Positions 12,461-23,096 of a DNA stretch of 64,000 nt are shown one piece after another. The position numbers were made by a program, and so were the translations under genes. The stretch's first letter is position 1. Each line of letters starts with the position of its first letter. The stretch is from Mugil cephalus (Eukaryota; Chordata; Actinopteri; Mugiliformes; Mugilidae). The stretch is taken from contig NC_061771.1 in the NCBI RefSeq assembly GCF_022458985.1, positions 29,934,322 through 29,998,321 on the forward strand. Reading direction: 5' to 3'. Under the pieces are notes generated by a model that was given only the letters and a program-made list of their open reading frames with translations, searched no databases and was not told the origin of the DNA.

Positions 12461-14169
12461 CTATTTCACTTTCATCAAACTCAGCAGTGTCCTCCAACAT
12501 TTAAAAAGGTAACCAGCGAGTCCAGCATAGAGAGGCTGAGTGATGTGGTTCTGGACTCTGTGGAGGAGAGGTCCATGGTTTCAGAGACGCTTTGTAGAAA
12601 GACAGAAGGACCTGCTCTGTGATCCAGGTACATCCTACTCTGGAGGAACCAGGACCTGAGACGGGGATAGTTTTTGACTTTGTTGTGGCTAAATATGGAC
12701 TGTTTTGTGTCACAAACATAATGACCAAGATTTGTCATTGAATCCAATCTACATTCACGTGGACCTCCTGCTCTGTGATTTTCTTGTATGCGGACTGCTA
12801 CATAAACTCCTCCTCCTCTTACTCCAGCCTCAGGTAACAACGTCCAGTCGGACTCTCTCTACTCCGGACTGCCACCAAACAATGAATCTGTATGGATGAT
12901 CTAGAATAAGACTGAGGTTGTTTCATTACTGTTACTTTTCTGGTTCCCCTCAGATAATAAACATACGTTTGTGGTGCTGTGTTGGGATCCAGTGTTGAAT
13001 TTCACATGAATTTTTCCCGAATTATCTTGGTCTTTGGCTCCTGGTTGTGACAGTAAATCATTCCACTTCAGTCACTGTCCTGAGATGTGTGTCCATATGA
13101 TCTCTCTCAGAATGTTCCTGTAGTTTCTCTTGTCTCTGTTCACAGCTGCTTTCGCCATCAAAGTTCCTCAGAGGACGAAGCTTGATGTGGTTGGATGTAG
13201 TGTGTAGATCATGGGTTGGTGGCAGTGAGGGTTGTTGTGTTGATACACAGATGGTTGTGATCATCTGTGTTTAAGGCTGCGTCAGCTCGGAGCCTTTCCT
13301 CTCCAGCTCATTGATCTGCTGCTCCAGTTTCTCCTCAAACATCTTTGACTCGACTTCTCTTCAGTTTCCCTGCTGGGATCTGACAGCTTGCTCCACTCAG
13401 AGCTTCTTTTCTGAGGAGACGGATCATCTCAAGGGAAGATCTCACGACTCTGTCCTCCAGCTGTTTTTAATCAGAGACGTGAGCCATGCCTTCATCTCCT
13501 GTCTAGCAGCTCCACGTCTTTGCGTCTCTCCTGGATCGTACTGCTCGGATGTTTTTCTAGCATCACCTCCACCTCCTTCTGCTTCTCGTCCTTTCTGCTG
13601 CTGCTGTAGACTGTGTCGTGCCTTTATGTTCATCCACAGAGCAGAGATAACAGATACTCTGCTGATCAGTACGAAGAACATCTTCATCACCTCATCATGA
13701 CGAGAGCAGATGTTCTCCTGGAGCTTCTTGGAGGGCTCCACCAGCTTGTGTTTTCTTGATGGAGCTACATCATAGTGTGGCTGGTGGTGTTTCTCACAGT
13801 AAGAAACCAAACCAGACCGACGGACTTGAATGGGCTTTCAGCTTCCTTCCCAGTGCAGAAATAACATGGCCACATCTCTTCAGGTCATCAGCATAGCAGG
13901 ATTCAGCTGGAGTCAGCTTGGAGTCAGTCTTCTTCAGATGCTCCACTAACTCTGATAACATGGTGTTTTTTCCAGGAACAGCTCGGTATGAAAGTCTTCC
14001 TGCACTGAGGGCAGCTGTAGAATTCCCTTCTGGTCTCTCCATCCCAGTGGCTTTTAATACAGTTCATGCAGTAGTGTGTTCACAGGAATAGACCAGGATC
14101 CTTCAGTGGATCCCGACAGATGGAACAAGGAGAAGGTTTCTCGCTCCAGCTGAACTCCTTTTGCTCCAT
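12461..14169 (-). pseudogene. finTRIM/TRIM16-like E3 ligase, copy 1 (frameshifted)
   Basis: Single-exon TRIM reading frame on the minus strand, from ATG at 14169 to the shared stop at 12461. Order: RING (about 14160-14000), B-boxes (about 13870-13640, [11 protein letters not shown] and C-S-R-H-D-E), coiled coil (about 13600-13270), PRY-SPRY/B30.2 (about 13150-12461, Y-L-D-H-R-A-G near 12620). Such proteins are RING ubiquitin ligases, and fish finTRIMs are linked to antiviral responses. The frame breaks soon after the start (a base missing in the codons after M-E-Q) and in several later places. No stretch spans two domains. It is the inverted partner of copy 3. Confidence 0.85.
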
Positions 14170-15342
14170 TTCACCTCTCAGTGTCGACGACTGTTGTGAG
14201 TTGTGTTTGCTAGAAGTGAAACTTGTCTGAGCTCTGATTCTGAACAAACATGTTGATTGTACAGTGAATGGAGCCTGTCGCTCTCACACTTCACCACATG
14301 GCTGTTACACCCATCTTCAATGGGGGGTTTTTTTTTTAAAGAGGGATTTCTTAAGGGGAGGGAACAAGGAGACATGAGGAAATAGAGGGGAGCTGCTCCA
14401 GGAAGAGGGAGGAGTTATCAGGACTTGACTTTGTTCCAGGAAGAGGAGGCGACGACAAAACAAATCACAATAAAATCACACTCATTCATGGTCACAGACG
14501 CCACAGACGTGTTACAGTTACACACACATTGCTCTTATTATCCTGACATTTATTAACTAGTGACTGAACAACCAAGAGTCTGAAGAGATTTTCCACGGTT
14601 TAACGTTCAACCCGTTAAAGGGAGCCAATGTTTAAAACTCTTGATTTGATCTGATTGCCTGATCTGACAACTGAATGATCCTACCATCCAGTCAGGTAAA
14701 TAATCTACATGTGAATAACAAACGGGTCAGAGCCGACTTATTGTGGTAGCTGCACGGAGGAACGCTTCCACTTCACAGCAGGAAAAAAGAAAAAAATGTT
14801 TATGAGCAGGAAGTAGCTGCAGGTTGGAACTGGATCAACAGTTGCATCATAAAACTAAAAACACGTGACAAAGAAGGAGGGACTGTGTTTTATTTCCTGG
14901 TGGCAGTAGTGAAGGGATGTCTTTTATTTTGTCTAATCAACAATTTTATGAATGATTTATGTGTTGAAATGTGTTTTATCTTAACTGTTTATTTATTTTT
15001 TTTCTATTGGATTTAACATTTTAACCAAAGCTTTAAATGAACAACTGAGCCACAGCAAACAAATTAAATCAATTCAGACCAAAGTCTGAACATTATGACA
15101 CTTTAGATGAAAAAAACTGAACTGATTTTCTTTGTTTTCTTACTGATATATTTGAATATCTGAGTATGAAGTTGTAATCAACCTTTGTTGTACTTAAAAG
15201 AAACGTTAATCCCTGAACTGATTTCTTATGTTTTCCTCTTGTGTTAATTTTGTAGGGAGGCAATATCTGGTTCTTTTTCTTGCCTCTCCATTTATCTTCA
15301 TGGAATATAAAAACTCATAAATTATTTTTCTGACAGTGCTCA
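14170..15342 (-). other. 5' flank of finTRIM copy 1
   Basis: Upstream sequence shared, in matching orientation to the gene, with 22100-23096, 39770-41062 and 52250-53240. It contains the AAGTGAAACT element and the GTAAATAATC region where copy 3 alone carries a MITE. It runs into the 500-N gap at 15343. Confidence 0.7.
14212..14223 (-). promoter_or_regulatory. IRF-like element upstream of finTRIM copy 1
   Basis: On the plus strand this reads AGAAGTGAAACT. It contains AANNGAAA, the core bound by interferon regulatory factors. It lies about 45 bases before the ATG and is kept in all four copies. Position conservation is seen; function is inferred. Confidence 0.35.
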
Positions 15343-15842
15343 NNNNNNNNNNNNNNNNNNNNNNNNNNNNNNNNNNNNNNNNNNNNNNNNNNNNNNNNNN
15401 NNNNNNNNNNNNNNNNNNNNNNNNNNNNNNNNNNNNNNNNNNNNNNNNNNNNNNNNNNNNNNNNNNNNNNNNNNNNNNNNNNNNNNNNNNNNNNNNNNNN
15501 NNNNNNNNNNNNNNNNNNNNNNNNNNNNNNNNNNNNNNNNNNNNNNNNNNNNNNNNNNNNNNNNNNNNNNNNNNNNNNNNNNNNNNNNNNNNNNNNNNNN
15601 NNNNNNNNNNNNNNNNNNNNNNNNNNNNNNNNNNNNNNNNNNNNNNNNNNNNNNNNNNNNNNNNNNNNNNNNNNNNNNNNNNNNNNNNNNNNNNNNNNNN
15701 NNNNNNNNNNNNNNNNNNNNNNNNNNNNNNNNNNNNNNNNNNNNNNNNNNNNNNNNNNNNNNNNNNNNNNNNNNNNNNNNNNNNNNNNNNNNNNNNNNNN
15801 NNNNNNNNNNNNNNNNNNNNNNNNNNNNNNNNNNNNNNNNNN
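15343..15842. other. Assembly gap, 500 N
   Basis: Exactly 500 N, the same size as the second gap, so probably a placeholder of unknown true length. It separates the finTRIM copy 1 flank from the CD22-like exons. Confidence 0.98.
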
Positions 15843-17324
15843 AGCAAGCACACCATCTGATCTTGACTCAGTGTTTGGTTCTCCTTGTACCAGGTGTAGT
15901 TAGCTGCTGGGTTAGCATCACTGCTACAGGTCAGAGTCCCTGAACTACCCTCCACTATCTCACCAGATGGACTCACTGACACAGAGGGAAGCTTTGGAGG
16001 ATCTGGAGAACATAGAGAACATTATGAAATTAGTTTTTTGATTTTTTTTGATCATTTTTTTAAACTTGTTATCCTCCACATAGTTGAGATGCTACAGTAT
16101 TAGACCCTCTGAATTTTCTGCATAGTGGTCCACCAACAAAGATCACTCCATAATAATCTGAGAGGAACCAGAGGAACCAGGGGAACTTCTAAGCAGCTAA
16201 AGGCCTCTCTCACATTGGTTAATGTTAATGTTGATGAATCCACTGGACAACCATGAGGACAAGGACCAAGACACTGCTCTGTCTCCAAAAAGAACATTTC
16301 TCCATCACTTTGCTAAACCTCATGAAGACGACTGTTGGGATTTTTTCAGTGGACAGATGAGACCAAAGTAGAATAGTTTGGTTTAAATGTTTGGGCATCG
16401 TCATGTTTGGAGATGAACCAACTCTGCATTCCAGCACCAGAACCTCATCCCTCCATGACACATGGGGGCGCTAATGTCCTGGTCTGGACCTGTTCTGCTG
16501 CATCTTCTCTTCTTCTAATTTCAGGACACAAACTTTCGCTGATGATTGAAGTAGTTTTTATTAAAAAATGTAGAAAATTATGAAGTTGTGAAGTTGCATG
16601 TCTTCAGGGATATTAGACAAAACTTCAAAGCAAAGTAAACTCACAGACTGAAGGAGAGCGGTAATCCTCATGTCCACTGAAAGCACAGGAGACGGTGTCT
16701 CCAGGAGAAAAGTTGTCTGTCAAAGTAGAAGTTTGCTGTGTCCTGATTCTCTGTTGGTTCTTGAACCAGACGTAAAGACGCCCAGCTGGACTGCAGCTGC
16801 TGAGACACTTGAGCTCTGCCTCAGTTTGAGACTGATGGACTGATATTATTCTGGTCACCTGCACCTGCAGAGCTGCACATGACAACACAACAGTAATGTC
16901 ACATCTGTTTAAATACTCAATGCACAGATACATCCACCTACACAGTTAGAGTTCATCAGTACCTGTGACAGTCAGAGTTGTTCCAGGTAAAACACTTCTC
17001 CATTCAAACCGTCGTGTCTTGAATTTGAAGTGATACTCAGATGAATCACTCTCTCTCAGGTTAGTGATTCTCAGAGTAGATCTTCCTGTCTCTGGTTCAA
17101 GGACCTGAACACGACCTGAATACTGGGAGTCTTTACTCAGGTCCTCAGGCTGTGAGGGATTCATCCACTGACGACTATGATCAGGACTGAACCAGAACTT
17201 TGACTCAACATCATAATAATAATAATAATGACTGTATGTGGAGGAAATGTCACTGATGAACCTTTGATGGCTCAGATGCTTCTGTCAGTGTAAGTCATAT
17301 TGTTACAGGTTTGATGAAGGACAC
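15843..17324 (-). pseudogene. CD22-like (Siglec-related) receptor, Ig exons, array 1
   Basis: Minus-strand exons with splice borders, 5' to 3'. 17324-16963 is a V-type Ig with T-Y-T-D-R-S, K-F-W-F, S-Q-Y-S-G-R-V, S-T-L-R-I-T-N-L-R-E-S-D-S. 16872-16645 is a 228-nt second-domain exon: V-Q-V-T-R-I, L-K-C-L-S-S-C, Y-V-W-F-K-N, S-C-A-F-S-G-H-E. 16002 to the gap is a C2 exon: L-T-C-S-S-D-A-N, Y-T-W-Y-K-E-N-Q. The intron phase between the first two is consistent. The family is a B-cell-type inhibitory receptor group. The V exon has a TGA where copy 2 has TGT (Cys; about 17272) and a one-base loss near 17252, so this copy is probably dead. The leader exon is not found. Confidence 0.8.
16090..16540 (+). 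mobile_element. Tc1-like transposase fragment in CD22-like intron
   Basis: Plus-strand frames give Q-L-K-A-S-L-T-L-V-N-V-N-V and F-S-V-D-R/Q-W-T-D-E-T-K (about 16340-16370), the W-T-D-E motif around the second catalytic Asp of Tc1 transposases, then a C-terminal piece with T-H-G-G. Stops interrupt it. Parts of the same fragment occur at 36070-36300 and, reversed, at 63850-64000, always in the intron beside the second Ig exon. Confidence 0.6.
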
Positions 17325-17399
17325 CTGAAAGAAGAAGAAGAAAATGTTTTAAAGAACACAACTACAAGACGATTTATTCTGCAACACTACAGAGGAGGT

Positions 17400-18352
17400 G
17401 GTGGTGGTGTTAGACCATACATGTCCTGAAACTTGCTTGACCAGAAACTGGGGTCACTAATTACCATAATGGCTGATACTTACCTGTCCTTGAATGAGGG
17501 GAACTGTGTGTCTGGGCTACTTACCCTATGAATGGAGCTCTATGAGGCTATTGTCAGTTGGAGCCTGGGGGCTCAAAGTGTGAATGTTGTTGGAAACTTC
17601 TTGGGGACAGAAGTCAAAACTGAATTATAAATAGTTGGTAAATTAAATCACAGTCCACCTCCTCGTTTAGAGAAGGTTTCTCCACTTTGACATAGATGGC
17701 TTCCTTTACTCCTCTTTTAAACCATCTGTCCTCTCTGGCCAGGACTTTGACGTTGGTATCTTCTTAAGGAGTGTCCTTTGTCCTTCAGGTGGAGGTGGAC
17801 TGCTGTGTCATTCCCTGATGAGCTGGCTCTCCTGTGTTGGGCCATGTGTTTGTAGATGGGTTGTTTTGTTTCCCCAGTGTACACGTCTGCACATTCTTCA
17901 CTGCACTGAACAGCATGCACTACATTACTCTGTTTCTGTCTAGGTGTTTTGTCTTTGGGTGGGGACCAGTTTTTTGCCTTAGTGTGTTGCCAGGTTTGAA
18001 ATAAACTGAGATGCGGTGTTTTCCAAAGATTCTCCTCATTTTCTTGATACACCAGCTACGTAGGGGATGGTGATGTTCTCCTTCTGCTGTGCTCCTCTTC
18101 CCTGTCCTTCTGGGATATCTTTTTGAGCCTTTGACAAAGGCCCAGTTGGGATGTCCACATGTTTTGAGGGTTTGTTTGATGTGTTGTCCCTCCTTGTCCT
18201 TGCCCTCCTGTCTTCTGGGTACAGTTTGTGCTCGGTGCTGGAGGTTTCTGATGACTCTAGTTTGTGTTCCAGAGGGTGGTGTGAACAAATAACAAGTGTT
18301 GATCTGTGTGCGTGGGTTTTCTATATACTTCTATGTTGAGGCTTCGGTCTTC
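17400..18352 (-). pseudogene. Penelope-like element: RT C-terminus and GIY-YIG endonuclease
   Basis: The clearest of the two Penelope-like copies. The minus-strand reading gives, in one frame (18288-17920), R-V-I-R-N-L-Q-H-R-A, H-P-N-W-A-F-V-K-G, F-G-K-H-R-I-S-V-Y-F, and after a shift (18052-17717) N-V-V-H-A-V-Q-C with the GIY-YIG signature V-Y-T-G-E-T-K-Q-P then M-A-Q-H-R-R and a downstream H-L-K-D-K-G-H. Typical members read Y-I-G at the second motif; here it is Y-T-G. One frameshift separates the parts. The 5' end stops at the junction with the hAT module at about 18355. Confidence 0.8.
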
Positions 18353-18359
18353 TTCAACA

Positions 18360-18765
18360 CGCACCATGAGGCCTCGTGAAGCGTTGCGGCACATTACTCA
18401 AACTGTGTTTGATACTGTATCGGTGCTGTGTCACTGTGTTGCTCAATACTGACACCTGCTGGATTTTAATCATCATTACAGAGACTCAACTGGTTTACTG
18501 ATTCAATGACCGAGTATATACAATAACATTGTTTAAGTTATTGTATTTTATTTCGTGTACTATATTATTTATATCTTCATCTAAGCTTAAAATATGTATA
18601 TTTTTTAAATGTACAGGGAATGTTGCTTTCTCTGCCAGCCAGGTATCTCTGGACCTCAAGAATTGAATCGGCTGTGGCGTTGGTTATTTAAAAAACAACA
18701 AATTGGCATTTTGGTTTTAGTCATCAATTACAAATCGTACAAGATTTGTAAGAACGTAAATGCAC
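18360..18765 (-). mobile_element. hAT-type terminal module, copy 2
   Basis: Same block as 1625-2046 in minus orientation, beginning ATGAGGCCTCGTGAAGCG at 18366. As in copies 1 and 3, the last dozen or so terminal bases are missing and it abuts a GCACC junction. Confidence 0.55.
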
Positions 18766-19940
18766 AAATAAGCTGGTAAAAAACTGAATAATTAGGAGGG
18801 CGAAGAGCGGTACATAAAATAAGAGCAGGAGAATAAGATAAGAAAAAGAATAAAAATTGCAAAAGTGAGTAAAAAAAATGCATATTACATTACAATGGCA
18901 GGTCTGCTGCCAGTTACAGGAGAGAGATGGATTGTGGAAAATAATATCAAGACCAATATGTAAAGAAAAAAAAACTGTAAAACAGCAGATAAAGTATGAC
19001 AAATAAATAAATAAAGTGAGACGTGATTAAAAAAATTAAAATTAAAAGTGACGTTGTAAGAGGTCATGTGATGTTGCACTTGAGTGTAACACAGGGGCTT
19101 AAGTTATTGTAACCGTCGTATAGTTCTAGAGTTCAGGAGGAGAATAACATTGGGAACAAAGGTTGCTCTCCTCCTCTGGGTCTTACAGGCCGGACATCGG
19201 AACCTGCGACCAGACGGCAGCAGCTCAAATGCCGGAAACAGAGCATGAGTGGAGTCCTTGAGAATTCGACGAGCCAGGCCGCTCGCCTGCTGCTCGTACA
19301 CAGTGCTCAGGTGGTGAGCAGGGAGTCCAATAGTTTACAACGCACCTTGACAATGTTATGCAGGGCGGTTCCTGTCCTGAACAGTTACGGAGTGATACCA
19401 GCAGCACATGGAGAAAGTTTAAAACACTTTCAACGAATGTGTAATAGAATGTCAGCAAGATGTTCTTACTGACAGAAAAAGAGCTCAGTTTCCTTAGTAG
19501 GTTCATCCTTGGTGGCACTTCCTCAGGATCCCTTCGGTGTTGGAAGAGAACCTCAGTTGGCAGTGCAGGATGGTTCCCAGGTATCTGCATTCCCCAACTG
19601 TCTCGACCGGAGAACCGTGGACCATAGTGGTGACAGCTGCCGCCAGTTCCCTTTGTCTGCTGGAGAAGGTCACCACCATCTCCTCGTTTTGCTGACATTC
19701 AGCTCCAGGCAGGAAGAGTCACACCACTCTGCGAACTGCTGCAGAGCGGGTCCATGATGGAGGAGGGGACCGGACAGGAGGGACAGAGAACTGTGTCGTC
19801 AGCAAACTTCACCAGGTCACAGTTGGGGTGCGTTGATCTGCACTTCGTTCGGTGTACAGGATGAAGAGCAGCGGAGAAAGCACACAGCCTTGTGGGGAGC
19901 CAGTGGAGGTGGTGAAGAGATCAGACAGGTTATTGATCTC
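18766..19940 (-). pseudogene. CR1/L2-like LINE 3' part, second copy
   Basis: Minus-strand reverse transcriptase tail with Y-E-Q-Q-A-S-G-L-A-R (about 19280), F-P-A-F-E-L-L-P-S-G-R-R, C-P-A-C-K-T-Q-R-R, plus an upstream part with V-H-G/M-V-H-G and the start of the palm region (about 19700-19900), followed by the AT-rich 3' UTR. Frames are shifted between blocks. It runs in the same direction as the copy at 49746-51440, and together with the hAT end and Penelope block it forms a repeated composite. Confidence 0.75.
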
Positions 19941-21282
19941 TGACCAAAGTGTAAAGTTGTAAGTTGTTCACACGGAGGCGAGACACGATGAGGAGGAGGA
20001 GGAGAGAGGAGGAGGGGTTGAGTTGTTCAACTGATGTGAAATAAATGATTAATGCACTTTTTCAACATGTCGACTCAAGTCAGGACACATAAAGGTAATA
20101 AAAAACTTGTCAAAATATGAGCCGGTGTTAGAAGCAAAGTGTTTATAATCAAGGTTGAAAAGGTTTGGCTTTTTATTTGCCGGTAATGTCGAGTAAATCC
20201 AAGTCAGTCTTCATGCTAACGTTTTCATTCATTCACCGCTGGTTGCTAATGCTAGCAGCCATGCCTGCCGTCCCTGAATATCTTTGCATTAGTTTTTATG
20301 TCTGGTAACTTAATGTGTGCACGGCAGAGTTTGTTTGGGGAAATTCATAGATCATAGGCCTAGGTTGTATTCTCTTTTAAAATTGTCATGAAAAAAAACT
20401 TTTCCGTGACTTTTCACGGACCATACTTTTCATAAATGTGTGTCTTTGATTTGGGAAGCCGACAACTTAGTTAAACGAAACACACTCGATTTTTGAGTAT
20501 TTCTTCTTCTTCTTCTTCTTTTTTTTTTTTTTGGTAGGACATGCTTGTTCTTTCCATGGAGCTGCATCTCTCGCAGCAACATGCTACCCGACTCTCACTC
20601 TTCTTTCCGATGTTGGGACGTTGCCTCCGAGATGTAGAATGTGTGTTTAGATGAGAAACAAGACATTTTGGGATCACTGACTTGTATCAGAGCAGAGATG
20701 GCTTGTGATTTTATTTATTTTATTTTTTATAAGGAAGTCAATACCAATAATACTGTCAGCTGTCGTTGTTGCTAGGCTTTCAGTGTTTTCCCATTAATGA
20801 ACTCGTATGGGTCCGTCACAGTCTGTGACTAAAAATATATTATTGCGTGTGTTGTTTTTAAACAGCATGTCTGTAATGGTGATAAACGTAAAATACACCG
20901 TACTCATTAAGGTTTTAATGATCGTTTTTTGTTGAAACTATTGTGTGTTTCTCATCAGTCTCTCAGGATAACACAAAATAATTTAATGGCACCACAAACT
21001 ACACCTTCAAAAATGGCTGTGATTATAATTTTTTGTCATTTTTTCAACAATAAGTTAAGGTAATAAGGTAAGTGTTACTTAGGTTTAGTATGTTGAGATG
21101 TTCTCTTTCATATTTCGTATCAGCTTTAAAACATCTACCCATTGTCATTACTTTACAGTCAGCTAACATGTAAGATAATATGGTAGTGATCTTCATAAAT
21201 GACTCATACAGATGTGCAGTATTCCTATATGGACGTTGCATGTAGTGTGATCACACTTTGATTCTTTTTGTGCATTGTACAG
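19941..21282. other. Intergenic or intronic stretch without recognised gene
   Basis: The first about 130 bases match 51440-51560 beside the LINE. The rest is AT-rich single-copy-looking sequence with a CTT/T tract at 20505-20531. It probably contains the last intron of the gene whose terminal exon is at 21283. I see no convincing exon. Confidence 0.5.
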
Positions 21283-21594
21283 GCAGCAGATGAATCCCTC
21301 CTCCAGGAATCCATTGAGGATACCACTATGGGTATATATGTCTGCAAACACAGAGATGCCAATGAAAAACCAGAGGACGTTGGCATTGTCCTCGAGTCCC
21401 ACATTGTGATGCAGGATTTGGACAGTGTTCCCCGAGCTGCTGCAATGTTGTTTGGCCTGATATATTCTTTGAACTTAAACCACCCTGCTGAACTGAAGTA
21501 TACCTTTGAAGTGCTGCAGAAGGTGGTCATGGAACTTGAAGGCAATGCACTGTCCAAACAAAACCCAAGTCTGAAGAACAGACTTGATGAATGA
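21283..21594 (+). CDS. Terminal exon of a SAMD3-like fish protein
   Basis: A 312-nt exon preceded by TTGTACAG and ending with a TGA. The product part starts A-A-D-E-S-L-L-Q-E and contains V-G-I-V-L-E, D-L-D-S-V-P-R-A-A-A-M-L-F-G-L-I-Y and L-K-Y-T-F-E-V-L-Q-K-V-V-M, ending R-L-D-E. I recognise this as the conserved C-terminal module of the fish sterile-alpha-motif-domain-protein-3-like family, by memory rather than search. The SAM domain and other upstream exons are not visible in the window. It may be an orphan exon left by rearrangement, or a gene whose 5' part lies in the sequence before it. Confidence 0.65.
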   Translation, partial: AADESLLQESIEDTTMGIYVCKHRDANEKPEDVGIVLESHIVMQDLDSVPRAAAMLFGLIYSLNLNHPAELKYTFEVLQKVVMELEGNALSKQNPSLKNRLDE

Positions 21595-22099
21595 ACTGGC
21601 TTATCCAGGCTCTCCGCTTCATTTCCTGTTAATTCCAGTTGTTGGACTTTCTTTTGAGCGGGTGGGAGCCTTTTTTTGTGCTGTGAACCTCTTTAATCAC
21701 TTGCATTGTAAGTTGAAGCAGTACACCAAAAAGTGTCACATAGAAGCTTAAAGAGATGCCTCACATTTAGTTTGTTCTGTTTAATATTATGGACAGATTT
21801 TTCATTTCCTCAGACACAAACACTCTGGATGTGTGTCTATGCAAAACGTAAGTTAGGGATAAAGTGCTGTAGATTGTTTTTCCCCAGTTCCTTTGGTGGT
21901 TTGGGCGCTTTAGATGTATTCCTTAGTTTTTCTTAGCACTGCAGCACATGTTATTCCTGCAATCCCTACAATGTTCCTCTATTGCAGTAGTTACGCACGT
22001 CCTTCTATTATTTACTGTGGGTCATTTCAAGAGTTGTAGCTGTGTTCAGCTTCAGATTAAAAACATTTACAATTTTTTATTTATTTTTTTTAAATGGTA
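21595..22099 (+). other. Probable 3' UTR after the SAMD3-like exon
   Basis: Non-coding continuation after the stop; no other gene recognised. The border with the finTRIM 5' flank is near 22100, where similarity to 52250 begins. Confidence 0.4.
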
Positions 22100-23096
22100 T
22101 CATACTTTTAAGTACAACAAGGTTGATTACAGCTTCAATCCTCAGATATTCAAATATATCAGTAAGAAAACAAAGAAAAACAATTCAGTTTTGTTAAATC
22201 TAAAGTGTCATGATGTTTAGACTTTGGCCTGAGTTGATTTGATTTGTTTGCTGTGGCTCAGTTGTTCATTTAAAGCTTTGGTTAAAATGTTAAACAATAG
22301 AAATGAAATAAACAGCGAAGGATAAAATCACATTTCAACACACAAATCATTCATAATTGTTGAATTAGAACAAATAAAAGGACTTCCCTTCACTACTGCC
22401 GACCAGGAATAAACACTAGTCCTCCTTCTTTGTCACGTGTTTAGTTTTATGATGCAAACTGTTGATCCAGGTTCAAATCTGCAGCTACTTCCTGCTCTGA
22501 AAATTTGTTCTTTCTGCTGTGAAGTGAAGCAGTTCCTCCGTGCAGCTACAAACAATGTAAGTAGGCTCTGAACCGTTTGTATTCACTGTAGATTATTTAC
22601 CTTGATGATGGTGGTCATTTCATTCAAGATCAGGAAATCATGATCAAATCAGAGTTTTTAACATTGGCTCCTTTAAACGTTCAACGTTAAAGTGGAAAAT
22701 CTTCTTCCAGGACTCTTGGTTGTTCAGCACTAGATATAAATTGTCAGGATAATAAGAGCAATGTGTGTGTAACTGTAACACGTCTGTGGCGTCTATGACA
22801 TGAATGATGTGGATTTTATTGTGATTTGTTTTGTCGTCTGCTCCTCTTCCTGGAACAAGTCAGAGTCTGATAACTCCTCCCTCTTCCTGGAGCAGCTCCA
22901 CTCATATTTCCTCATGTCTCTTGTTCCCTCCCCTTTAGATCTCTACATTGAAGATGGGTGTAAGCAGCATGTGGTGAAGTGTGAGAGCTGACAGGCTCCA
23001 TTCACTGTCAATCACATGTTGTTCATGATCAGAGCTCAGACTAGTTTCACTTCTAGCAAACAGAAACTCACACAGTCGTCGACACTGAGAGGTGAA
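22100..23096 (+). other. finTRIM copy 2 promoter region, 5' UTR exon and intron
   Basis: Shared 5' flank. A GTAAGT donor at 22557 after GCAGCTACAAACAAT and a CCCCTTTAG acceptor ending at 22938 suggest one intron in the 5' UTR, with the coding exon beginning at 22939. The same signals occur at the other copies. The site where copy 3 carries a MITE is empty here (TATTCACTGTAGATT). Confidence 0.55.
23043..23054 (+). promoter_or_regulatory. IRF-like element upstream of finTRIM copy 2
   Basis: AGTTTCACTTCT, the complement of AGAAGTGAAACT, 43 bases before the ATG. It is conserved in all four copies. Confidence 0.35.

Noticed and set aside
15206..15982. Long frames crossing the N run (also 53329-54065)
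   Set aside because: They are open only because N codons are read as X; only the real-sequence Ig part at 15843-16002 and the RING start at 53241-53406 are supported.
18724..19079. Hydrophobic minus frames resembling membrane proteins
   Set aside because: They arise from the AT-rich LINE 3' UTR (Phe/Leu/Ile codons) and occur again at 49754-49963.
22800..22991. Short frame M-N-D-V-D-F-I-V-I-C before finTRIM copy 2
   Set aside because: It spans the predicted 5' UTR intron and acceptor and is repeated only because the flank is duplicated (40729, 52907).
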